Assembly: GCA_049317725.1 (NCBI GenBank)
Contig: JBMOHS010000208.1
Location: 1 to 6,278, forward strand
Direction: 5' to 3'
From: CAIOZW01 sp049317725
Lineage (GTDB): Bacteria > Acidobacteriota > Blastocatellia > RBC074
DNA length: 6,278 nucleotides
In this document: positions 1 to 5,231 of the stretch, piece after piece
Position numbering within the stretch: the first letter of the stretch is position 1
How the letters are laid out: the number at the start of each line of letters is the position of its first letter
Made by a program: the position numbers and the translations under genes
The notes under the pieces: model-generated
What the model was told of the DNA's origin: nothing
Databases searched by the model: none
The model's input: the letters and a program-made list of their open reading frames with translations, nothing else

Positions 1-91
1 ACGAAGCCCGTTGAGTCAACCCAGCCTTCGCCACAGAAACACGAACGGGTTGTTCAAGATGTCGATCTCAATTGGCATAGGCAGATCCGCC

Positions 92-177
92 GCTTCGCGT
101 GACAGGATCGATGTCTGAGTCCGCTCCGGTCGAGGAGACGATCGCCTCCCCCTTCGCGCTTTCGCGGCTTCGCGTGA
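92..177. repeat. Degenerate TTCGCG short repeats
   Basis: An 11-bp direct repeat GCTTCGCGTGA occurs at 92-102 and again at 167-177. The second copy ends a run of three TTCGCG units at 153, 161 and 169, an exact 8-base period. On the minus strand this reads as CGCGAA units. From memory, similar CGCGAAG/CGCAAAG mosaics recur between genes in planctomycete-like genomes. That genome-wide recurrence cannot be tested from this window. Confidence 0.5.
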
Positions 178-280
178 GCCTCTTGATTCAGCGAAGGACC
201 AGTTGGCAGCCGTTTTTGGCCAGCCCCAAGTTCCACTCTTCTTCTTGGCGTTCTCTTTGTCTTGGTGGTGCAATCCCTTC

Positions 281-306
281 TTCAGTTCGAACGTTGGTCG
301 ACTGAA
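281..306 (-). terminator. Hairpin after the SDR gene, possible operon end
   Basis: TTCAGT at 281-286 pairs with ACTGAA at 301-306, and CGA at 288-290 pairs with TCG at 298-300, with one bulged base at 287 and a 7-base loop. The stem starts about a dozen bases past the stop codon of the last gene. No T-tract follows on the minus strand, so it is not a textbook intrinsic terminator. It may be a weak terminator or a 3'-end stabilising stem. Confidence 0.3.
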
Positions 307-318
307 TGAGAGTGGATC

Positions 319-1104
319 TCAGCGTCGGCGCAGCCCTCCACCGTGGCCGGTGAGGACGCCGCCTTCGATGGGGAGGATCTGGCCGGTGATCAGATCAGGG
401 CCCGTAATAAGATGGACGATGTAGGTGGCGACGTCCTCTGGCGTACAGACGCGACCGAGAAGGGCCGACTGCTCGGCCCGCTCAACGGCGGCCGGGTAGT
501 CCTCACCGAGGCCGCGGACAAGCCAGCGGGTGGTGATCAGACCGGGAGCGACGGCGTTGACCCGCACCTTCGGCGCCAGCACTCTGGCCAGGGAGACGGT
601 CAGGTTGTTGAGCGACGCCTTCGAGGCACAGTAGGGGATGGAGCTGCCGGTCGCGACTAATCCTGCGACACTGGAGACGTTGACGATCTCGCCGTTGCCG
701 GAGGCGAGGAGGGCTTCGCGGGCGGCGCGCACGCACTGGAAGACGCCAACGACATTGGTCTGGAAGATCCGCTGCCAGTCTTCCAGCGCAACCGCCTCGA
801 AGTCATCGTGCGGAATGAAGGCGGTGGTGCCCGCGTTGTTGACGAGGATATCGAGCCGCCCAAACGCGTCGAGGGCGGAACGGACGAGCGCCCGGCAGTC
901 GGCGTCCTCGGCGACATCGGCCTGGACGGGGAGGGCACGGCCGCCCTGCGCCTCGATCTCGGCCGCCGTCTGCTCGGCCTCGGCGCGGGAGCGGCTGTAG
1001 TTGACGACTACGTGGCAACCGCGCGCCGCGAGTTGGAGCGCCGTCGCGCGGCCGACCCCGGTTCCCCCTCCCGTCACGATCGCGACCCTTCCTTCAATCT
1101 CCAC
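319..1104 (-). CDS. SDR family NAD(P)-dependent oxidoreductase
   Basis: A classical short-chain dehydrogenase/reductase of 261 residues, the usual family length, expected to be a soluble cytoplasmic enzyme that oxidises or reduces a small carbonyl or alcohol substrate. The cofactor motif TGxxxGxG lies at residues 11-18, NNAG at 89-92, the structural Asn at about 117, and the catalytic triad is Ser145, Tyr158 and Lys162 (YCASK). The second strand ends NYSRS with no acidic residue, which favours NADP(H). I chose the GTG at 1104 because AAGGAG lies six bases upstream and the coenzyme fold begins directly after it. An upstream GTG at 1164 would overlap the preceding stop codon (GTGA), matching the operon's other junctions, but lacks a clear ribosome site. 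The substrate cannot be deduced. It is probably the last gene of the photolyase operon, and its link to light repair is unexplained. Confidence 0.9.
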   Translation of the reverse strand: MEIEGRVAIVTGGGTGVGRATALQLAARGCHVVVNYSRSRAEAEQTAAEIEAQGGRALPVQADVAEDADCRALVRSALDAFGRLDILVNNAGTTAFIPHDDFEAVALEDWQRIFQTNVVGVFQCVRAAREALLASGNGEIVNVSSVAGLVATGSSIPYCASKASLNNLTVSLARVLAPKVRVNAVAPGLITTRWLVRGLGEDYPAAVERAEQSALLGRVCTPEDVATYIVHLITGPDLITGQILPIEGGVLTGHGGGLRRR

Positions 1105-1110
1105 TTGTTT

Positions 1111-1116
1111 CTCCTT
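1111..1116 (-). promoter_or_regulatory. Shine-Dalgarno site deciding the SDR start
   Basis: The minus strand reads AAGGAG, six bases before the GTG at 1104. It is one of the clearest ribosome sites in the window and favours the short form of the SDR over the 20-residue-longer form starting at GTG 1164. Confidence 0.7.
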
Positions 1117-1160
1117 GTCGATCGGCTCCGCGCCGCTCACGCACGGAGGAAAACATCCCT

Positions 1161-1625
1161 TCACATCAGCTCGTCGAGGGAGCGGTTGAGGCTGAGCGCG
1201 CGCCCCTTGACGGCTTGCCAGTAGCGACTGAACCGCTTGAGATCGAGCCGGTCGTCCTCTCCGCGGGCGAGAGTAAGGAACGGATCGGGAGGAACCACCT
1301 CGACCGGCAGGGGCCCTTCGATCTCGAGGCGCCGCACGGTGCGACGAAAGCCCGGGGCGACGCTCTCGGTCGTGACGAGGCGCGCAACGCCCGTCTCCGC
1401 AGCGGCGTCGAGCAGCACCCGGACTGTCTCCCCGCGATGGATCTCGATGCCCTCGATCTCCAGCAGTGACTCGTAGAGGAAGACGATCCGCTTGAAGCTG
1501 ACCCGGTAGCGATCGAGAATCGCCTCATCGAAGACGAAGATTCGCCGGGCGTTCGGCCAGCGGCGCAGCGCCGGGCTGCGTGGGTCGAGGCAGTCTCCGT
1601 GGATCCAGATCAACGGTTCGCTCAT
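1161..1625 (-). CDS. Stand-alone photolyase N-terminal-like alpha/beta domain
   Basis: A 154-residue protein that reads as the antenna half of a photolyase/cryptochrome without the FAD half. The alternating pattern is visible: strand LIWIHGDCL (residues 5-13), strand RRIFVFDE (27-34), helix SFKRIVFLYESLLEI (43-57), strand IEIHRGE (60-66), helix near 68-78, strand RLVTTES (81-87) and strand LPVEVVPP (104-111). The canonical WFRRDLR-type start of photolyases is replaced by WIHGDCLDP, so binding of a usual antenna chromophore is uncertain. The ATG at 1625 overlaps the stop of the FAD-domain gene (ATGA) and follows an AGGGGG ribosome site. The likely role is as partner subunit of that FAD protein. 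I recall similar small proteins next to FAD-domain-only genes in cyanobacteria, but cannot confirm this here. The chromophore and the pairing are inference. Confidence 0.7.
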   Translation of the reverse strand: MSEPLIWIHGDCLDPRSPALRRWPNARRIFVFDEAILDRYRVSFKRIVFLYESLLEIEGIEIHRGETVRVLLDAAAETGVARLVTTESVAPGFRRTVRRLEIEGPLPVEVVPPDPFLTLARGEDDRLDLKRFSRYWQAVKGRALSLNRSLDELM

Positions 1626-2434
1626 CGCCTGCCCCCTTCCGGCATCGGTACCCGGGGAAAGAGCCGCACGTGCAGATCCTCGTACGTCCCCTCAAAGGGG
1701 CAGCCCGACCGCGCCAAGCGGCAAGAGCGGCAGTGGACCCCGTCGGTGAACCGTTCGAGATTCTCCCGGTTGAAATAGTACGGCTTGGTCGAGAAGGTGC
1801 CCGCCACCCACTGCCACGAGAGGTTGTTGCTGGCGGGATCGCCATCGAGGAGATGTTCGAGGAACCAGGCGGCCCCTGCCTGCCAACGAATCCGGCGGAA
1901 GTGGACGACCCAGGCGGCGATCCACATCCGGGCATGGTTGTGGAGGTACCCGGTCTCCCGCAGCTCCCGCGCGAAGTGGTCCATGCAGGCGAGGCCACTG
2001 CGCCCCTCTGGAATCTCTGGTGGGAGCGCAGCAGCATAGTCGCGTGGGGCCCAGCCCGTCTTGCCCGACTCGCGGTCCTGCCAGATCCCCGCGCCGATCC
2101 GATGATAGACCCGCTGCCAGTAGTCCCGCCACCCCAGTTCGGTGACCAGCTTTTCCGCGCGGGGCCCACTGCGCTGGAGGGCGAGGTGGCGCACCTCAGC
2201 GAGCGAGATGATGCCGTGGCGCAGGTAGGCGGAGAGGCGGGTGACTGCCCCGTTCATCCAGTTGCGGGTAGATGCGTAGCGGACGGGATCGATCTGTTTG
2301 AGGAGTGCCTCCGCCGCACGGCGTCCCCCGCGCAACGGCGCGACCTCCGGCGAGCGGGCGACTGCAGATGGGAACTGCTCGCGCAAGTAATCGATCATCG
2401 TTTGGCGATCAGGAAGGTCTGTCTTGAGCTTCAT
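1622..2434 (-). CDS. FAD-binding domain-only photolyase/cryptochrome, possible Fe-S protein
   Basis: A 270-residue protein equal to the C-terminal catalytic domain of photolyases, with no antenna domain. Visible motifs are VTRLSAYLRHG (64-74), ELGWRDYW (99-106), GYLHNHARM (162-170) and DGDPASNNLSWQW (197-209). Aligned by eye to E. coli photolyase it keeps Glu274, Trp277, Asn341, Arg344, Met345, Asp372, Asp374, Asn378, Trp359, Trp382 and Trp384 as E99, W102, N166, R169, M170, D197, D199, N203, W184, W207 and W209. Its only cysteines are C150, C235, C238 and C245, spaced much like the [4Fe-4S] ligands of FeS-type bacterial cryptochromes/photolyases (PhrB). The ATG at 2434 is fixed by an ATGA overlap with the DUF2256 gene. 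Its GGAG ribosome site can fold into a small GGAG/CTCC hairpin. It is probably a light-dependent DNA repair enzyme or photoreceptor working with the next gene product. Confidence 0.88.
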   Translation of the reverse strand: MKLKTDLPDRQTMIDYLREQFPSAVARSPEVAPLRGGRRAAEALLKQIDPVRYASTRNWMNGAVTRLSAYLRHGIISLAEVRHLALQRSGPRAEKLVTELGWRDYWQRVYHRIGAGIWQDRESGKTGWAPRDYAAALPPEIPEGRSGLACMDHFARELRETGYLHNHARMWIAAWVVHFRRIRWQAGAAWFLEHLLDGDPASNNLSWQWVAGTFSTKPYYFNRENLERFTDGVHCRSCRLARSGCPFEGTYEDLHVRLFPRVPMPEGGRR

Positions 2435-2616
2435 GGGGAGCTTTCTCCGGATGGTGGCCGAGCGGGCTTGGAGACGGACGATCGACGTCGCCGGCAGGCG
2501 TCGCTGCAGTAGCGCACCTCTTCCCAGACGGCTCGCCACTTGCGTCGCCACTCGAAGGGACGCTGGCAAACGACACAGATGCGTGTCGGGAGGTTCCCCT
2601 TGCGTGGTGGGCTCAC
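2431..2616 (-). CDS. DUF2256 small zinc-ribbon-like protein
   Basis: A 61-residue basic protein. Near the start is KGNLP (6-10), then CVVC (14-17), a tryptophan-rich segment RPFEWRRKWRAVWEEVRY (19-36) and CSDAC (37-41). The CxxC and CxxxC pairs 19 residues apart look like a single zinc site. Length and motif order match the DUF2256 family, often found beside photolyase/cryptochrome genes but without a known function. The tail from residue 42 is Arg-, Ser- and Pro-rich and probably disordered. The GTG at 2616 overlaps the stop of the membrane gene before it (GTGA), and its own stop overlaps the next start (ATGA). The ribosome site is weak, so translation is probably coupled to its neighbours. 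A nucleic-acid-binding or cofactor-assembly helper for the flavoproteins is possible but is inference. Confidence 0.85.
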   Translation of the reverse strand: MSPPRKGNLPTRICVVCQRPFEWRRKWRAVWEEVRYCSDACRRRRSSVSKPARPPSGESSP

Positions 2617-3080
2617 GGCTGGCCCTTTCCGGACACCCGCATCGTCTCGGCGACCAGCCAGAGAACCAAGCCTCCCCGCAGGGTCCAGGCGAGGGTTCGA
2701 ATCCAATTGGTCGTCACCAGAGCGGTGTGGGCCACTCCGTCAAATCCGGCCGAGAGCTGGCCGTGCCGCGGCACCTGCAGGAAGAAGGTCGAGCCCCACA
2801 CGACGACCAGCAGCACGGCTCCCGCCCAGAGTGCCCCAACCCCAACCGACGATGGGCGCAGGCCGAGCAGCAGCAGCCCGGCCGTGCCCGCCTCGGCGAG
2901 CATCGGCGGAATGACGACCCACGAGGTCAGCCGGGCATGCGATTGTGCATAGGCCGCAAAGCCTTCCCGACCAACCGCCTCGAAGAGCGGATAGTGCACG
3001 ACCTGCACGAACCAGATCAGACCGACCATGACCAGCGTGCTCGCTGCGTGGAGCAGCAGGATCCAATGCCCGATCGTCAT
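2613..3080 (-). CDS. Four-helix membrane protein of unknown function
   Basis: A 155-residue integral membrane protein with four predicted hydrophobic helices at about 5-25, 53-75, 82-103 and 127-146, and no cleavable signal. Distinctive segments are QVVHYPLF (26-33), the loop FLQVPRHGQLSAGFD (100-114) and TNWIRTLAWTLRG (124-136). The conserved-looking His, Arg and Trp at the membrane edges suggest a binding site rather than a passive anchor. I recognise the pattern as that of uncharacterised bacterial membrane proteins seen near photolyase genes, but cannot name a function. The ATG at 3080 overlaps the preceding stop (ATGA) and has a strong AGGAG site five bases upstream, which rejects the much longer in-frame extension. 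The two adjacent membrane genes may encode subunits of one complex. Confidence 0.8.
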   Translation of the reverse strand: MTIGHWILLLHAASTLVMVGLIWFVQVVHYPLFEAVGREGFAAYAQSHARLTSWVVIPPMLAEAGTAGLLLLGLRPSSVGVGALWAGAVLLVVVWGSTFFLQVPRHGQLSAGFDGVAHTALVTTNWIRTLAWTLRGGLVLWLVAETMRVSGKGQP

Positions 3081-3535
3081 CCTCTCTCCTCTTCGCCAGC
3101 GGCCTCTCGCCAAGCATGCAGCAGAATCGCTCCGAACGGGACCCACCAGATCAGATCGTTGGTGAGGATGTTGTACCCGAACGCCAGCGGAAACGCCCCG
3201 CGCCAGACCGCCTCGACGAAGCCGATCGGGCCGAGAATCTTCCCGAGCAGCCCGACCAGCACGATCGGCCAGTGGGTCAACGGATCGCGCGCCGCCAGCC
3301 CATAGCCAACGCCATAGACTCCAACGATCATGCCGACACACTGCCAGAGTTCCGGATAGTTCGGGCGATCCATCCCCATCCAATCGAAGAGCGCGTGGGG
3401 AAAGAGGACCACCAGCCCGCCCCAGACGAGGTTATAGACCGCCGCGGCAAGAAGAACCCACGACATCCAGCGGGGTGTTCCCTCGGCCCCGGGCGCGAGT
3501 CGAAACAGGCGGCGAAATGGGATCGTACTCATCAT
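3077..3535 (-). CDS. Four-helix membrane protein of unknown function, first of pair
   Basis: A 152-residue membrane protein with a short basic N-terminus (FRRLFR) and four predicted helices at about 24-46, 64-82, 88-108 and 122-142. Segments that look conserved are YNLVWGG (34-40), FPHALFDWMG (45-54), NYPELWQCVGMIVGVYGVGY (59-78), LGKILGPIGF (97-106) and LTNDLIWWVPF (124-134). Trp, Tyr and Asn in the helices could line a ligand or cofactor pocket, but no known catalytic motif is visible. It starts at ATG 3535 or the adjacent ATG 3532. AAAGG and GGAGGG lie upstream within the 27-base gap after the photolyase stop. The stop overlaps the next start (ATGA). Co-transcription with photolyase genes is likely, and the function is unknown. 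Confidence 0.8.
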   Translation of the reverse strand: MMSTIPFRRLFRLAPGAEGTPRWMSWVLLAAAVYNLVWGGLVVLFPHALFDWMGMDRPNYPELWQCVGMIVGVYGVGYGLAARDPLTHWPIVLVGLLGKILGPIGFVEAVWRGAFPLAFGYNILTNDLIWWVPFGAILLHAWREAAGEEERG

Positions 3536-3562
3536 CTGCCTTTCTACCCTCCCTCCATCGCT

Positions 3563-5119
3563 TCAGAAGAGGGTGAGTTGCCGATCTTCCGTCAGTGAAG
3601 GGGGAGCGGCCCCCGACCGGCCTCGTCGTGCACGGGACCCAGCCGGCGGCCGCCGGCGACTGCCGTGGCGCTCGAAGACGCGCGCTACCTCTGCTGCCAA
3701 TGCCGGACTCCGACGGACTTGGGCGATCCGCGCCCGTGCGTGCGCCACCGCCCGGGCGTGGTCGATGATCGGGGCCGGGTAGTCCCGCCCAATCCGACAC
3801 CCGAGCGACTCCTGCTGCCCCTCCGGCAAGAGCCACGGGGCGTGGACGAAGCTGTCGGGAACCCGGGCGAGCGCCGGAATCCAGCGGCGGACAAAGGCCC
3901 CCCGAGGATCGTGATCCTGACCCTGCTTGATGGGGTTGTAGAGACGAAGGGTCGCGTGCCCCGCTGTCCCCGACTGCATCTGGACCTGTGGGTAGTGAAT
4001 CCCGGGCTCGTAGTCGAGGAAGAGGCGGGCCAAGTGGTGGGCCGGCTCTTGCCAGTGGAGCCAGAGGTCATAGGCGGCAAAGGCCATCAACATCGACCGC
4101 ATCCGAAAGTTGAGCCAGCCCGTTGCTCGCAGCATTCGCATGCAGGCGTCGATCATCGGGTAGCCCGTCTCTCCCATCTGCCAGGCGGTGAAGGCCTCGC
4201 GATTGAACTCCCCCTCGCGCAGCCCATCGTAGGCGCGAACGAAGTTGGTGAACTCGATCGTTGGTTGATCCTCGAGCTTTTGGATGAAGTGGCAACGCCA
4301 GTGGAGGCGGGACTCGAAGGCTTGGAGGGAGGCGGCCCAGCGCGGCCCGACTTGGCCGATTCGCGCACGGGTTGCCTGGACGACTTGGCGGGTCGAGAGG
4401 TTGCCCCAGGCCAGATAGGGGCTCAAGCGGGAGCAGGCCGACATCGCCGAGAGCGGGCTTGAAATGCCGCCGCGGTAGGCCCCGCCCCGCTCGGTCAGAA
4501 ACGATTCGAGCACGGCAGATGCGCGCGAAGGTCCCCCGCGTTGCAGGTACTGCCGGCGCGAGTCGGGCGCCAGCCCAAGCTCAACGTGGGTCGGAATCGG
4601 TCCCGGGTCGATCCCGGAGACGGGCGACAGAGAACCCGGCGCCGCGAGCAGCGGTCCGCGCATCCGCTCTTCCCAATGCTCACTCCACTCGTCCCGTGAC
4701 CGGAGCCGGCGCACCACCCCGTTGGCGGGCAGTTCCTCAAACGGAATCCCCGTCTCCTTCGCCCATCTTCGGACGGCCCTGTCGCGCTGGTAGCCTTGCC
4801 AGTTGCTCGTCTCCTCGTGCGCCCAGAGGCGGATGGACCTCGCGGCGGCCAGCGATTGCAGCGTCGGCAGCACCTCGCCCACCCGCACCACCAGCGGCTG
4901 CCCAAGGCGGGCCAACCCCTCCCGTAACTCAACCAGGCTCTCCCGCAGAAAGGTCCAGTGCGAAGGATCGAAATCGGGGGCATTGACTTGGCTCGGCTCG
5001 ACGATGTAGAGGGGAAGGACGGGACCGCGCGCGGCGGCTTCCACCAGCGGGCGGTGGTCCATCAAGCGCAGATCCCGCTTGAACCAGACCACTTCAATTG
5101 TTGGACCCTTCCCTTCCAT
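3563..5119 (-). CDS. Photolyase/cryptochrome-family flavoprotein, atypical active site
   Basis: A full-length two-domain protein of 518 residues. The antenna-type alpha/beta domain opens with EVVWFKRDLRL (9-19) and GPVLPLYIVEPS (32-43). The FAD domain contains SRLSPYLAWGNLS (230-242), SRLHWRCHFIQKLE (270-283), GYPMIDACMRMLRATGW (319-335), FLDYEPGIHYPQVQMQSG (367-384) and LYNPIKQGQDHDP (393-405). By-eye alignment to E. coli photolyase replaces Glu274 by R271, Asn341 by F338, Met345 by S342, Asn378 by H375, Trp382 by V379 and Trp384 by M381, while Trp277, Trp359, Arg342 and Arg344 persist. I recall this altered pattern from a widespread bacterial subfamily, so decay is unlikely. A disordered Arg/Pro tail (485-513) ends in QLTLF, a sliding-clamp-type motif. 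It is the first gene of the apparent operon. The ATG at 5119 lacks a good ribosome site. The substrate is unproven: DNA photoproduct repair or light sensing. Confidence 0.93.
   Translation of the reverse strand: MEGKGPTIEVVWFKRDLRLMDHRPLVEAAARGPVLPLYIVEPSQVNAPDFDPSHWTFLRESLVELREGLARLGQPLVVRVGEVLPTLQSLAAARSIRLWAHEETSNWQGYQRDRAVRRWAKETGIPFEELPANGVVRRLRSRDEWSEHWEERMRGPLLAAPGSLSPVSGIDPGPIPTHVELGLAPDSRRQYLQRGGPSRASAVLESFLTERGGAYRGGISSPLSAMSACSRLSPYLAWGNLSTRQVVQATRARIGQVGPRWAASLQAFESRLHWRCHFIQKLEDQPTIEFTNFVRAYDGLREGEFNREAFTAWQMGETGYPMIDACMRMLRATGWLNFRMRSMLMAFAAYDLWLHWQEPAHHLARLFLDYEPGIHYPQVQMQSGTAGHATLRLYNPIKQGQDHDPRGAFVRRWIPALARVPDSFVHAPWLLPEGQQESLGCRIGRDYPAPIIDHARAVAHARARIAQVRRSPALAAEVARVFERHGSRRRPPAGSRARRGRSGAAPPSLTEDRQLTLF
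3566..3580 (-). other. C-terminal QLTLF, possible sliding-clamp-binding motif
   Basis: Codons CAA CTC ACC CTC TTC directly before the TGA encode residues 514-518, QLTLF. This fits the bacterial beta-clamp-binding pentapeptide QL[SD]LF in all but the tolerant third position. It sits at the extreme C-terminus after a flexible linker, where such motifs act. Binding to DnaN is inferred. Confidence 0.5.
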
Positions 5120-5127
5120 GCCCCGGT

Positions 5128-5159
5128 TTTATACCCGATGCGCCATCACAAAAGTTTGT
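5128..5159 (-). promoter_or_regulatory. Candidate promoter with overlapping palindrome
   Basis: On the minus strand TATAAA (5133-5128) lies eight bases before the photolyase ATG, so a transcript started from it would have almost no leader. No good -35 box lies 16-18 bases upstream (the best is AACTTT). A 12-bp palindrome ACAAACTTTTGT occupies 5159-5148, over the expected -35 region, and could be an operator. There is no convincing ribosome site between TATAAA and the ATG, which agrees with leaderless translation. No specific regulator is recognised. Confidence 0.35.
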
Positions 5160-5166
5160 CACCTCG

Positions 5167-5230
5167 TCCCTCGCCCCTCTTCCCTCGCCCCTCTTCCCTC
5201 GCCCCTCTTCCCTCGCCCCTCTTCCCTCCC
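5167..5230 (-). repeat. 14-bp tandem repeat, G-quadruplex-prone
   Basis: Four perfect tandem copies of TCCCTCGCCCCTCT (plus strand) occupy 5167-5222, followed by a partial copy. On the minus, coding strand this gives ten runs of three or four G separated by 1-4 bases, counting through 5231, the base next to the DUF1501 stop. This fits the G-quadruplex rule with many alternative registers. It separates the DUF1501 gene from the photolyase operon. Copy number may vary by slippage. Confidence 0.9.
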
Positions 5231-5231
5231 C

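Larger units (their letters stand above)
1..318. other. Non-coding region downstream of the operon
   Basis: No convincing gene is seen here. The open frames on either strand are short, arginine- and serine-rich, lack recognisable domains and run straight through short repeats. A + strand frame open from base 1 to a TGA at 100-102 could be the last 33 residues of a gene entering from the left, but it resembles nothing I know. The stretch holds a hairpin just after the last operon gene (281-306), TTCGCG-type repeats (92-177), two TCTTGG boxes (243-248 and 260-265), a perfect 11-bp palindrome GTTGAGTCAAC (10-20), and a CAACCC/GGGTTG inverted repeat (17-22 with 47-52). Composition and small repeats suggest intergenic DNA built of repeat debris. 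Confidence 0.55.

Noticed and set aside
17..52. Rho-independent terminator from CAACCC/GGGTTG
   Set aside because: The stem has a large asymmetric internal loop and no T-run on either side.
16..273. 85-residue minus-strand open frame in the left intergenic region
   Set aside because: It translates the short repeats (SREAAKARR, then SREAADLP), has no domain, and sits after the hairpin. It is probably spurious.
1161..2434. Frameshifted or rearranged single photolyase pseudogene
   Set aside because: The halves are in reversed order with an exact ATGA coupling, each has its own start, and the motifs are intact, so decay of a normal gene does not explain it.
1580..2512. Long + strand open frame opposite the FAD-domain gene
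   Set aside because: It is a GC-driven shadow. The minus strand carries unmistakable photolyase motifs across the same bases, and the + product has no recognisable domain.
2424..3305. Long + strand open frame opposite the membrane and DUF2256 genes
   Set aside because: The product is low-complexity Arg/Pro/Ser-rich, while the minus strand shows three coupled genes with clear domains.
2613..3383. Longer 256-residue form of the second membrane protein
   Set aside because: The extra 101 residues overlap the first membrane gene out of frame and are Arg-rich. The ATG at 3080 has a strong ribosome site and an ATGA overlap.
3665..4462. Long + strand open frame opposite the photolyase
   Set aside because: It lies wholly within a well-supported photolyase gene on the other strand and shows no family motif.
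5167..5230. CRISPR array
   Set aside because: The 14-bp units are directly tandem with no spacers and too short for CRISPR repeats.
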